From Marinobacter pelagius (GTDB lineage: Bacteria > Pseudomonadota > Gammaproteobacteria > Pseudomonadales > Oleiphilaceae), in contig NZ_QNRO01000004.1 in NCBI RefSeq assembly GCF_003315345.1, forward strand, positions 1 through 64,000: DNA of 64,000 nt, given 5' to 3'. A program made the translations under genes and the position numbers. Below the pieces are notes generated by a model that was given only the letters and a program-made list of their open reading frames with translations, did no database searches and had not been told where the DNA came from. Position 1 is the stretch's first letter; every line of letters begins with the position of its first letter. Below, one piece after another: positions 44,397-55,174 of this stretch.

Positions 44397-47300
44397 TCAA
44401 AGCCATTTGCAGCGGGCCAGATTGTAGTACAACAGCGGTACCACGATGATGGTGAACAGGGTGGACATGGCCAGACCGAACACCAGGGAGATCGCCAGGC
44501 CGTTGAAAATCGGATCGTTCAGGATGAAGTAGGCGCCCACCATCGCCGATATTGCCGTCAGGGCGATCGGCTTGATTCGAACAGCGCCCGCAAGAATCAC
44601 GGCCTCACCCAGCTCGACCCCCTCATCCAGCAGTTGACGGATGAATACCACCAGCAGGATCGAGTTACGAACGATGATGCCCGCCAGGGCGATCATGCCG
44701 ATCATACTGGTGGCGGTGAATTCCCGGCCCATCAGGGCATGCCCGGGCATGATACCGATCAGGGTCAGCGGAATCGGCGCCATCACCACCAGCGGCAGAA
44801 TGTAGGAGCGGAACTGGGCCACCAGTAGCACAAAGATCATGAACACGCCGACGCTGTAGGCCATCCCCATGTCCCGGAAGGTTTCATAGGTAATCTGCCA
44901 CTCGCCATCCCATTTCAGCGTGCCTTTCTCCGGCAACACCGGTTGATTGATGAAATACTGTTCCGGCGCACCCGGGTCCTGTTGCAGACGCTCCACCATG
45001 GCAAACATGCCGTACAGGGGCGAGTCGATCTCCCCGGCCATGGCCGCGGTCACGTAGGTCACCGGTAACAGATCCTTGTGGTAGATCGCGCCCATCCAGT
45101 CTGCCTCCCGGACCCTGGCAATACTGGCCAGTGGCACCAGCTGACCACTGCGGCTGCGCACATTCACCGACAGCAGGGCGGATGGCTGGGCCTTGTCGCC
45201 TTCACTCAGGATGACCCGGATGGGCACCGGATACTTGGCATGCTCATCATGCAGGAAACTGACACCGTGCCCGCCAAGGACCGTCTGCAGGGCCATGACC
45301 ACCTGCGACTGGGAAATACCCAGCCGCGCGGCCCGGGACCGGTCCACCACCACTTCCCACTGGCGGGTCGGCGCTTCAAGGGTGGTATCAACTTGTACCA
45401 GTCCGTCCACGTGGGTCATGCCTTCGGCCACCTGGGCAGCCAGTTCGGCCCTGCGCTCGTTATTCACGGCGTAGATTTCCGCCACCACCGGCGCCATCAC
45501 CGGCGGGCCAGGCGGCACTTCCACCACCTTGACCTCGGCGCTGTGGCGGTCCCCGATCTCTGTCAGGGGGCCACGCAGGGATTGGGCGATAGCGTGGGAC
45601 TGCCGTGCCCGATTCTCTTCCCCGACAAGGTTGACCTGGATATCGCCCTGGTAAGGTTCACTGCGCAGGTAGTACTGCCGCACAAGGCCGTTGAAGTTGA
45701 TAGGCGAAGCAGTACCGGCATAGGTCTGCCAGTTGGCGACGTCGTCTACGGTTTCCAGGTAATGCCCCATCTCCAGCAGGACCCGCTGGGTCTTCTCCAT
45801 GGGTGTGCGTTCGGGCATGTCCACCACGACCTGGAGCTCGGACTTGTTATCAAATGGCAGCATCTTCAGGATCACCGCCTGGAACACCGGCAAGGAAGCC
45901 GCTGCAACCGTCAGCAACACCACGCCCAGCGCCAGAAACCGGCGGCGCCAGGCGTGATCGCCAAGGAACGGCGACAACAGCGCCCGGAACAACCTCAGCG
46001 ACGTGGAATTGACGCCCTCGGCGGAATTCGAAGCCTCCGCCGCTGCCTCCGCGGCCTCGCCTTTCTTGTGCCTCAGCAGACGCAGGGCCAGCCACGGCGC
46101 CACCACAAAGGCCACGATCTGGGAGATCACCATGCCGGCGGAGGCATTGATCGGGATCGGGCTCATGTAGGGCCCCATCAGGCCACTGACGAAGGCCATG
46201 GGAATAAGCGCCGCCATGATGGTCAGACTGGCCATGATGGTGGGAGTGCCCACCTCGTCTACCGCCACTGGAATGATGTCCTTCACCGCCCGGCGGGAAC
46301 TCTGGATTCGCCGGTTGATGTTCTCGGTAATGACAATACCGTCGTCCACCAGGATGCCAATTGAGAAAATCAGCGCAAACAGTGAGACCCGGTTCAGCGT
46401 GAAGCCCCAGGCCCAGGAGAACACCAGGGTCAGCAACAGGGTAATCAGCACCGCGATACCGACGATCAGCGCCTGGCGCCAGCCCATGGCGGCCAGCACC
46501 AGGATCATCACCGCCAGGGTGGCTGAAATCAGGTCCGAGATCAGCTTACGAGCCTTCTGGGAGGCCGTCTCGCCGTAATCCCGGGTGACCAGCACTTCAA
46601 CACCCGCGGGCAGGGCCCGGTTACGCAATAACGCCAGCCTCTTGCGGACGGCGTTGGTGATCTCGATGGCGTTTTCCCCCGGTTTCTTGGCGATGGCCAG
46701 GGTCACTGCCGGGTAGACCTCACCGGGTTCCCCGGCGGCGCCGGTCTGCTCACCCGGGCCGAAACCGGTCATCACACTCTGGTCCGCAACGGTTCCGCCA
46801 CGGCGAACCCGGGCCACATCCTCCAGATGCACGGCCGCGCCGTTATGCATGCCCACCACGAGATTACGCACATCCTCGACGGTTTCGAGCAGGGTACCCA
46901 CCTGCACCGGAATCGACAGGTTATTGCGGGTCACCCGGGACTCCTGGCTGCTGGCGTTCGCCGCCTGCAGGGCATTCTGGATATCACTGACCGTCAGTTG
47001 AAAGCCTGCCAGCAAGGCCGGATCAAAGAGAATATCGACACGGTCCGGTATGCCCCCCACGGTATAGACATCCCGGGTACCGGGTACACGCTTGAGCGCC
47101 ACCTCCAGCATGTGGGCCAGGCGGGTAAGCGCCTCACCGGTGTGGCCGTGGGCCGGATCGTAAAGCGTCAGGGTCATCACCGGCACATCGTCAATGCCCT
47201 TGGGCTTGACCACCGGCTGGGTGGCGCCCAGGTTTGCCGGCAACCAGTCCTGATTGGAATACACCTGGTTATACAGCCGTACCAGCGCCTCCTGCCGGGG

Positions 47301-47627
47301 CACCCCCACCTCGAACTGGACGGTGATCACGGCCTGACCCTGACGCGAGACAGAGTAGACATGCTCGACGCCCTTGATTTCACTCATCACCTGTTCGGCA
47401 GGGGTGGCGATGGCGCTTTCGACTTCTCTCGCACTGGCGCCCGGGAAACCCACCATGATGTCAGCCATGGTGACGTCGATCTGGGGCTCTTCTTCCTTGG
47501 GGGTGATGATTACCGCCAGCACCCCCAGCACAACCGCCAGCATCGCCAGCAGCGGGGTCAGTTTGTTGTCCTGGAAGACCCGGGCAATGGCGCCGGAAGG
47601 TCCGACGCCTGGCAGTTCCTCGCTCAC
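44397..47627 (-). CDS. RND efflux pump inner-membrane subunit (second system)
   Basis: RND transporter of 1076 residues with the usual duplicated architecture and TM4 acidic pair in SIGILVDDGIVITENINRR. It is more like the VexF/CusA-side HAE-RND proteins than classical AcrB (N-terminal TPKEEEPQIDVTMADI; long insert near residue 300), but metal-pump methionine clusters are not obvious. The start is GTG at 47627, overlapping the adaptor stop (GTGA). The substrate is unknown. Confidence 0.9.
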   Translation of the reverse strand: MSEELPGVGPSGAIARVFQDNKLTPLLAMLAVVLGVLAVIITPKEEEPQIDVTMADIMVGFPGASAREVESAIATPAEQVMSEIKGVEHVYSVSRQGQAVITVQFEVGVPRQEALVRLYNQVYSNQDWLPANLGATQPVVKPKGIDDVPVMTLTLYDPAHGHTGEALTRLAHMLEVALKRVPGTRDVYTVGGIPDRVDILFDPALLAGFQLTVSDIQNALQAANASSQESRVTRNNLSIPVQVGTLLETVEDVRNLVVGMHNGAAVHLEDVARVRRGGTVADQSVMTGFGPGEQTGAAGEPGEVYPAVTLAIAKKPGENAIEITNAVRKRLALLRNRALPAGVEVLVTRDYGETASQKARKLISDLISATLAVMILVLAAMGWRQALIVGIAVLITLLLTLVFSWAWGFTLNRVSLFALIFSIGILVDDGIVITENINRRIQSSRRAVKDIIPVAVDEVGTPTIMASLTIMAALIPMAFVSGLMGPYMSPIPINASAGMVISQIVAFVVAPWLALRLLRHKKGEAAEAAAEASNSAEGVNSTSLRLFRALLSPFLGDHAWRRRFLALGVVLLTVAAASLPVFQAVILKMLPFDNKSELQVVVDMPERTPMEKTQRVLLEMGHYLETVDDVANWQTYAGTASPINFNGLVRQYYLRSEPYQGDIQVNLVGEENRARQSHAIAQSLRGPLTEIGDRHSAEVKVVEVPPGPPVMAPVVAEIYAVNNERRAELAAQVAEGMTHVDGLVQVDTTLEAPTRQWEVVVDRSRAARLGISQSQVVMALQTVLGGHGVSFLHDEHAKYPVPIRVILSEGDKAQPSALLSVNVRSRSGQLVPLASIARVREADWMGAIYHKDLLPVTYVTAAMAGEIDSPLYGMFAMVERLQQDPGAPEQYFINQPVLPEKGTLKWDGEWQITYETFRDMGMAYSVGVFMIFVLLVAQFRSYILPLVVMAPIPLTLIGIMPGHALMGREFTATSMIGMIALAGIIVRNSILLVVFIRQLLDEGVELGEAVILAGAVRIKPIALTAISAMVGAYFILNDPIFNGLAISLVFGLAMSTLFTIIVVPLLYYNLARCKWL

Positions 47628-48697
47628 CGGCTTTCCTCCCCGCCGGGCTCGGCTGCCTCAGGCAGGTTCAGCCGCTCGCTGCCGACCAGAACCGAGGGAT
47701 TGGTGACCACTCGCTCACCCTCACTCAGCCCCGCCAGGATCTCCAGGCGCTGGCCATCCTGCACACCGGTGCGCACCTGACGCAGCCGGGGCCGATCCTG
47801 ACTGTCGAGGACAAACACTGCCCTGAGCTCACTGCGGTGAACCAGACTGCTCGCCGGCACCCACAGGGATTCACGGCTGTTCACCGGCACACTGACTTTC
47901 ACCAGCATGCCGGGAAACAGGGAACCGTTGGGCTCGGTAAGCCGCATCCGCAGACGAAAGGTATGGGTCGCCGGATCCGCGTAGGGGTAGAAGGTCATCT
48001 CGCCGGTTTCCAGTAACCGGCCGTCCGAGAGCGTCACCGTGGCCCGTCGCTCGGAGCGGGCCAGGTCCGCGTATTTCTGGGGCAGATCGACCACCACCCG
48101 CAACTGTTCCAGGGAAAGCCCGCTGAGCAGCGGCTGGCCGGGATTGACCGCCTCTCCGATTTCCACGTGCCGCTCGGTCAGGATGCCGCCGTAGGGGGCC
48201 TCGATGCGGGTATAACTCAATTGTTCCTCGGCCTCGGCAACCGCCGCCTGCGCCCGTTCCACCCGGGCCCGGGCTGCGGCCAGGTTGTTCCGGGCCTGGT
48301 CGAACTCCTGGCGTGACACCAGGCCCCGCTCATGGACTGCCTCGATACGCGCGAACTGCTGCCGGGCGTCGGCCAGCGCCGCCATGGCCTCCTCCAGTCC
48401 GGCCCGGGCCTGGCTCAGCCGCGCCCGCTGTTCACTGTCTTCCAGCTGAACTATCAGGTCTCCGGCCGCCACTGAATCATCCACATCAAAAGGAAGCTTC
48501 AGGACGGTACCACTGGTCTGCGCGGAGACGGTGCTTTGCTGAACGGCCTCGATAATCCCGTCCAGGTGAACCGTCTCCTCGATGGGAGCCCGCTCAACCT
48601 CGACAATGTCCAGTTCCTCCTGCTGGGCGAGCGCCAGAGTGGGCATTAACAGGACGGCAGCGGCCAGCCAGGGATGAAAACGCGAACGGGTAACCAT
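47624..48697 (-). CDS. RND periplasmic adaptor (second system)
   Basis: MFP of 357 residues with a signal peptide (LMPTLALAQQEE, cleavage near residue 25), a lipoyl/hairpin region (residues 60-190) and a beta barrel. An in-frame GTG two codons upstream (48703) is an alternative start; the ATG at 48697 has an AGG at workable distance. It is coupled to the RND gene by a four-base overlap. No outer-membrane channel gene follows. Confidence 0.88.
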   Translation of the reverse strand: MVTRSRFHPWLAAAVLLMPTLALAQQEELDIVEVERAPIEETVHLDGIIEAVQQSTVSAQTSGTVLKLPFDVDDSVAAGDLIVQLEDSEQRARLSQARAGLEEAMAALADARQQFARIEAVHERGLVSRQEFDQARNNLAAARARVERAQAAVAEAEEQLSYTRIEAPYGGILTERHVEIGEAVNPGQPLLSGLSLEQLRVVVDLPQKYADLARSERRATVTLSDGRLLETGEMTFYPYADPATHTFRLRMRLTEPNGSLFPGMLVKVSVPVNSRESLWVPASSLVHRSELRAVFVLDSQDRPRLRQVRTGVQDGQRLEILAGLSEGERVVTNPSVLVGSERLNLPEAAEPGGEESR

Positions 48698-48824
48698 GGG
48701 CACCTGATTCCTTTGGGTTATTTGCTAATAACTACATGGTAACAATCGTTGCACCACACAGGAACGTAGTCGTACACAAGCATAGCCCATGGCCATCGGA
48801 GTGCTTTGATATGACACAAAAAAA

Positions 48825-48857
48825 GCCCCGCATGGAGGAGTTGGATCCATGCAGGGC
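48825..48857 (-). terminator. Terminator of the copper-receptor gene
   Basis: GCCC(T/C)GCATGG arms form a stem; on the minus strand a run of seven T follows. It lies 50 bases past the TonB-receptor stop. Confidence 0.9.
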
Positions 48858-48906
48858 CGAATGTCACCCGCCGGCTATGAGAAGCGGGTAACCGCCATAC
48901 TTTTGC

Positions 48907-50919
48907 TTACCAGCGCGCGGTCAGCGCCGCCCGGAATGTCCGGCCCGGCTCGTTGACCCGGTAGGCTTCGCCGGTAAACAGGTCTTCGCGACTGACATGG
49001 GGTGCCCAGGTCTTGTCGAACACGTTATCCACCGCCCAGCTCAGGGTCAGGTAGTCCATCAGCGGATGGCTGCCGTTCAGATTAAACACGCCATACCCCG
49101 GGGAAGTACTCGGGTCGAGGCCGGATTCCTCATCAATCCGGTCCTGCCGGCGCGCCAGCATCCATTCCGCCTGGACGGTATGACCCATGTGGTGCCAGCC
49201 CAGGGTCTGGATGTACTGCACCGGCGGAATCTGCGGCAACGGCTGGTCGGTGTCGTTATTGGTCCCCCGGACGCTGGCCAGTTTGCCGGTGGCACTCCAG
49301 GTACCGTTGCTCCAGCCCAGTTCGCCCTCGACACCCAGCAGGCGGGCATCGACATTCCGGTAGCGGATCACGTCCGGTGCCGGCTCGTAGCGCAGCACGA
49401 AATCGTCCACTTCATCGACCCAGATCGCCGGGCGCCAGTGCCAGCCGTCATTCTGCCCGGCCAGGCTCAGCTCCAGTTTGTGGTGTTTCTCGGTCTCCAG
49501 GTCCGGGTTGCCGACCCAGGCCATGCCCCTGACGACATAGCGCTCATTGACACCGGGAGAACGGACGCTGTGAGACGCGGTCAGCTCCAGGGTATTGAGC
49601 GGCGAGACCCGCCATTCGCCGGTCATGAAACCGCTGATGTTGTCATCGGTGGCTCTGGTATCGGTTACGCCATAGACATTCTGGTAGATGGATGCCGGCG
49701 ACATGGGCATGGCATCCGGCTTCATGGTGAACGTCTCGTCGGCACGGTTGGCGTCCATTTCCACCCGGTCATATCGGATGCCCGCGCCAAGGCGCATGTT
49801 GACCCGGATACGGTGGAAGGCTTCGGCAAACACCCCGACCCGATCACGCTCCACATCCGGCCACAGGAGCGAAGCCTTGTTGGTCAGATCCATGCCGTTA
49901 TACATGGTGGCATCCCAGGTGTTGCTCTCGACATCCACACCGACAGCAATGTCCTTGGTGTAGTCGATGGTCTGGTCCAGCACCAGCCGGGCGCCCTGGG
50001 TCCGGGTTTCCGAGAGGGTCTGCATTTTCATGGGCATACCCATCATCACCGGCGGCTCACGCAGACTGAAGTTGTCCATCACGTGATCCACATCCGCCTG
50101 CCAGGCCATCAGGTTCCAGCCGCCGCTGGCCACCGGCGCCCCCAGCTCGAGGCGGTACATGTCGGTATCGGTCTTCGGGGCATCCATGCCGGAAGCGTAT
50201 TTCACATCCCGCTCTTCCTGGCGGCTGACCATGCCCTTCACATAGAAACCGCTGTCTGCTGTCCAGGCGCCGTCAACGCGGCCCTCGGTGTTTTCGAAGG
50301 CGCTCCGGACCTCGTTGCCATCGCCGTCCTCGTAATCATCGGCTTCCTCGTAACCGGCAGACAGCCGAAGGTAATTGTTGCGATCGCCCACCGCCGCACT
50401 GCCATTGACCAATTTGCCTTCACCGTTATCGGACCCTCCGATGGTGAGGTGACCGGTCGTGCTATTACCGTCAGCAAAGGTTGGCGCTGCCGTCGTGGCC
50501 ACCACCTGGCCGCCAGCAATGGGGCCCCAGCGCAGGGTACGGTTGCTGGTGCGCACCTCCAGCACCTGGGGCAGCGCGGAGCTCAGCCGGCTGGTGGGCG
50601 GATCCATCCGGTTCGGGCAGGCACCTTCCACCCGCATTCCGTCGAGCAGCACATCGACCCGTTCCTGGCCCTGGCCACGGATCACCGGGTCCAGACCACG
50701 CCCGCCCAGACGGGAAAGCGATACCGAGGGCTCCGAATCCAGCCGGGACACCGGCTCCGACGCCAGGGCTGCTTCCGACAACCGGGCTGCCTCAGCGGAC
50801 TGGCCTTCGGTTACCCGGATCAACAACTGGTCATCGTCCTGTACCTGGGAAAAAGCGGGGGCAGTGGCACATCCGGCCAGAATCAGGCCGATAATGCGTG
50901 CCAGGGGTTTCTCGGTCAT
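48907..50919 (-). CDS. OprC/NosA-like copper TonB-dependent receptor
   Basis: Outer-membrane receptor of 670 residues: signal peptide (PAFSQVQ near residue 25), plug domain (DPVIRGQGQERVDVLLDGMRV) and 22-strand-type barrel ending FRAALTARW. The plug carries GACPNRMDPPTS, with Cys101 and Met105 forming CxxxM. DHVM gives His279/Met281 (HxM). These are the copper-binding residues known from OprC, with the same spacing between the two motifs to within a few residues. A methionine-rich MMGMPMKM follows. The start at 50919 is preferred because the 30 upstream codons do not look like a signal peptide. Copper import is a strong inference. Confidence 0.9.
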   Translation of the reverse strand: MTEKPLARIIGLILAGCATAPAFSQVQDDDQLLIRVTEGQSAEAARLSEAALASEPVSRLDSEPSVSLSRLGGRGLDPVIRGQGQERVDVLLDGMRVEGACPNRMDPPTSRLSSALPQVLEVRTSNRTLRWGPIAGGQVVATTAAPTFADGNSTTGHLTIGGSDNGEGKLVNGSAAVGDRNNYLRLSAGYEEADDYEDGDGNEVRSAFENTEGRVDGAWTADSGFYVKGMVSRQEERDVKYASGMDAPKTDTDMYRLELGAPVASGGWNLMAWQADVDHVMDNFSLREPPVMMGMPMKMQTLSETRTQGARLVLDQTIDYTKDIAVGVDVESNTWDATMYNGMDLTNKASLLWPDVERDRVGVFAEAFHRIRVNMRLGAGIRYDRVEMDANRADETFTMKPDAMPMSPASIYQNVYGVTDTRATDDNISGFMTGEWRVSPLNTLELTASHSVRSPGVNERYVVRGMAWVGNPDLETEKHHKLELSLAGQNDGWHWRPAIWVDEVDDFVLRYEPAPDVIRYRNVDARLLGVEGELGWSNGTWSATGKLASVRGTNNDTDQPLPQIPPVQYIQTLGWHHMGHTVQAEWMLARRQDRIDEESGLDPSTSPGYGVFNLNGSHPLMDYLTLSWAVDNVFDKTWAPHVSREDLFTGEAYRVNEPGRTFRAALTARW

Positions 50920-51063
50920 GCCTGGAGGTTCCTTACCATCGCGGGAGTGGGAAAATCGGGTTAATTGCCGGTAATGATAAAGACAAACCTGGCCGCGGGC
51001 TTGGGACACAATGCCGCACCCCTTAAGGGGTATTCCGGATGGCCTTTACTGCACAGATTTTGA

Positions 51064-52527
<1,464 letters not shown>

Positions 52528-52534
52528 TCCGGCC

Positions 52535-55111
52535 ATGACCAGCGACGAGCCTCTCCAGCCCACCGACCGGGTTTCCACCGGGCTGGCCGGACTGGACGAG
52601 GTTCTGGATGGCCTTCGAATCGGCGATAACGTGGTCTGGCGGGTTTCCGACCTCGACGACTATCGCCGCTTCGTCCTGCCCTTCATTGATGCCGCTGCCC
52701 ACGCGGGCCGGCAGATCATCTATCTTCGCTTCGGGGAACACGCTCCGATTGTGTCCGAACACCCGGGCGTCCGGGTCATTCATATCAACGCCCTGGGCGG
52801 ATTCGAAAGCTTCACCAGCCGGATCTGGCGGCTGATTGAAGAGCACGGCCGCGGCGCCTTCTATGTGTGCGACTGCCTGAGCGAACTGCTCAATGCCTGG
52901 GCCACCGATGCCATGGTGGGCAACTTCTTCCGGGTGGTGTGTCCGTTCCTGTTCGAGCTGGACACGGTCGCCTGGTTTGCCCTGCATCCGCAACGCCACT
53001 CACGCATGACCCTGGACCGGATCCGGGAAACCACCCAGGTGATGATCGACGTGCACCGGGATGGTTACGAAGTACAGATTCATCCCATCAAAGCCTGGCG
53101 TCGGCAATCCCCCACCATGTTCCTGCCGCACCGGGAGCAGGGCGGCCGGTTCGAGCCGATCACCGACAGTAGCGACGCCACCCGCGTCCAGGCCAGCCTG
53201 GAACTTGAATACCTCCATCGCCAGCCGCTGCTGGATTACTGGGACAAACTGTTCCAGGAAGCCGGCCGGGTCCTGGCCAATCACGAGCAACACTGCGTGG
53301 ACGATCTTCAGGACCAGGTCCTGAAGGTGCTCATCAGCCGCGATCCCAAGATACTGGAGCTGGCCAGGCGCTACCTGAGCCTCGAAGATCTGCTGACCAT
53401 CCGCAGCCGGATGGTGGGCAGCGGCTACATCGGCGGCAAGGCCACCGGCATGCTGATTGCGCGCAACATTCTGCTGCAGGAGGATCCGGATGCCTGGACA
53501 TCCTGCCTGGAGCCCCACGATTCAAGCTACCTGGGCACCGACGCCTATTACGCCTTCCTGGTCCACAACGGTCTGTGGCCGTCGGTCATGCGCCAGCGCT
53601 CGGAGGCGGGCTATCTGACCGAGGCGCCGAAATTGCAGCAGAGCATCCGTGAGGGCAACTTTCCGAATGAAATCCGCTCGGATCTCGAACGCCTGCTGGA
53701 TCATTACGGCCAGTACCCGATCCTGGTGCGGTCCAGCAGCCTGCAGGAAGACGGTTTCGGCAATGCCTTTGCCGGCAAATACGACAGCGTATTCCTGGTC
53801 AACCAGGGCGGGCCGGAGCAGCGACTGGCAGCACTGGAAGACGCCATCCGGAAGGTCTATGCCTCGTCGATGAGTGAGGATGCCCTGGTGTATCGCCGAC
53901 AACGGGGTCTGCATCAGCGGGAGGAGCCCATGGCGCTGTTGATCCAGCGGGTGAATGGCCGTTTTCACGGTCGCTATTACCTGCCGGACGCCGCCGGGGT
54001 GGGCGTCTCCCGCAATACCTTTGCCTGGGACAGCAGCATGGACCCGGAGGCGGGCATGGTCCGGCTGGTCATGGGGCTTGGTACCCGGGCGGTCGACCGG
54101 ATCGAGGGCGACCACGCCTGTGTCATGGCCCTGGACCAGCCCGGCCGTCATCCGTTCCGGAACCAGGATGAAAGCTACCGCTTTTCCCAACATCTGGCGG
54201 ACCTGCTGGACCTACAGGAAGGCGGCCTTACCACCTGCCCCCTGAGCCAGTTGGCGCAGGACGTGCCGGCCCTGCCCCTGCCATACCTGGCGGAAGTGGA
54301 CCGTCCGGCCAGCGAACGGGCGGAGCAGCTCGGGCTGGCCGGGCCGGTCTGGCGACTGACGTTCACGCCGCTGGTGAAGCGCTCCCGGTTCATCGAACGC
54401 CTGTCCCGGCTGCTGCAAACACTCGAAGCCGGCTACCGGCACCCGGTGGATGTGGAATTCACCCTGCATCTCGACGGCCAGGGGGAGCCGTCCTTCAACC
54501 TGGTGCAGTGCCGTCCCCTGGCCACCATCGGTGAAACCGGGCCGGTGAGCCTGCCGGAAGAGCCGGATCCAGAACGGATCCTGTTCCGCACCGAAGGCCA
54601 TTTCATGGGCGGCAACATCAACCTGACCCTGGACCGGGTGATCCGCATCGACGCCTCGGTCTACTCGCGGCTGACCATCGGCCAGCGCTATGACGTCGCC
54701 CGGCTGGTGGGAGAAGCGGTGCGCCAGGGCAACGGCCGCACCCTGCTGATCGGCCCCGGCCGCTGGGGCACCAGCAGCCCCGAGCTGGGGGTACCGGTGC
54801 GATTTACCGACATCGCCGGGGTATCGGTGCTGGTGGAAGTCTCGGAGAAAGCCGGCGAGATGGTGCCGGACCTGTCCTACGGCTCGCACTTCTTCCAGGA
54901 CCTGGTGGAAACCGGTACGGCATATGTAGCCCTGTTCCCGGACGACAGACAATGCCTTTACCAGCCCCAACTCTTGGGACCCGCTTCCCGGGAGGCCGAG
55001 CCGGAAGCCCGGCCGGAAAATGCCGTCCTGGTCACCACCATCGACGATCGACCACTGCACCTTCGCGCGGATGTGATCAGCCATCGCCTGATCTGCTACT
55101 TCGCGGATTGA
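52535..55111 (+). CDS. KaiC-like domain fused to a PEP/pyruvate-binding (PPDK-N-like) domain
   Basis: Protein of 858 residues. Residues about 12-220 resemble a RecA/KaiC-like (GvpD-type) domain: STGLAGLDEVLDGL and a later FYVCDCLSELL. However, no Walker A GxxxxGK[ST] is present; the loop position reads RIGDNVVWRVSDLDD. Residues about 300-640 are a PPDK_N/PEP-synthase-type ATP-grasp region (GYIGGKATGML, YPILVRSSSLQEDGFGNAFAG). A C-terminal part has GPGRWGTSSPELGVPV. No phosphohistidine swivel motif (TGGxTSHAA) is seen, so ordinary PEP synthase chemistry is unlikely. It lies between gdhA and a RegB/RegA pair. The function is unknown. Confidence 0.75.
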   Translation: MTSDEPLQPTDRVSTGLAGLDEVLDGLRIGDNVVWRVSDLDDYRRFVLPFIDAAAHAGRQIIYLRFGEHAPIVSEHPGVRVIHINALGGFESFTSRIWRLIEEHGRGAFYVCDCLSELLNAWATDAMVGNFFRVVCPFLFELDTVAWFALHPQRHSRMTLDRIRETTQVMIDVHRDGYEVQIHPIKAWRRQSPTMFLPHREQGGRFEPITDSSDATRVQASLELEYLHRQPLLDYWDKLFQEAGRVLANHEQHCVDDLQDQVLKVLISRDPKILELARRYLSLEDLLTIRSRMVGSGYIGGKATGMLIARNILLQEDPDAWTSCLEPHDSSYLGTDAYYAFLVHNGLWPSVMRQRSEAGYLTEAPKLQQSIREGNFPNEIRSDLERLLDHYGQYPILVRSSSLQEDGFGNAFAGKYDSVFLVNQGGPEQRLAALEDAIRKVYASSMSEDALVYRRQRGLHQREEPMALLIQRVNGRFHGRYYLPDAAGVGVSRNTFAWDSSMDPEAGMVRLVMGLGTRAVDRIEGDHACVMALDQPGRHPFRNQDESYRFSQHLADLLDLQEGGLTTCPLSQLAQDVPALPLPYLAEVDRPASERAEQLGLAGPVWRLTFTPLVKRSRFIERLSRLLQTLEAGYRHPVDVEFTLHLDGQGEPSFNLVQCRPLATIGETGPVSLPEEPDPERILFRTEGHFMGGNINLTLDRVIRIDASVYSRLTIGQRYDVARLVGEAVRQGNGRTLLIGPGRWGTSSPELGVPVRFTDIAGVSVLVEVSEKAGEMVPDLSYGSHFFQDLVETGTAYVALFPDDRQCLYQPQLLGPASREAEPEARPENAVLVTTIDDRPLHLRADVISHRLICYFAD

Positions 55112-55174
55112 TCCGCGGCAAGCTTGCTGAAAACAAATCTGCCGGGCGCAGCCACTGTTGGTAGAATTCCGACC

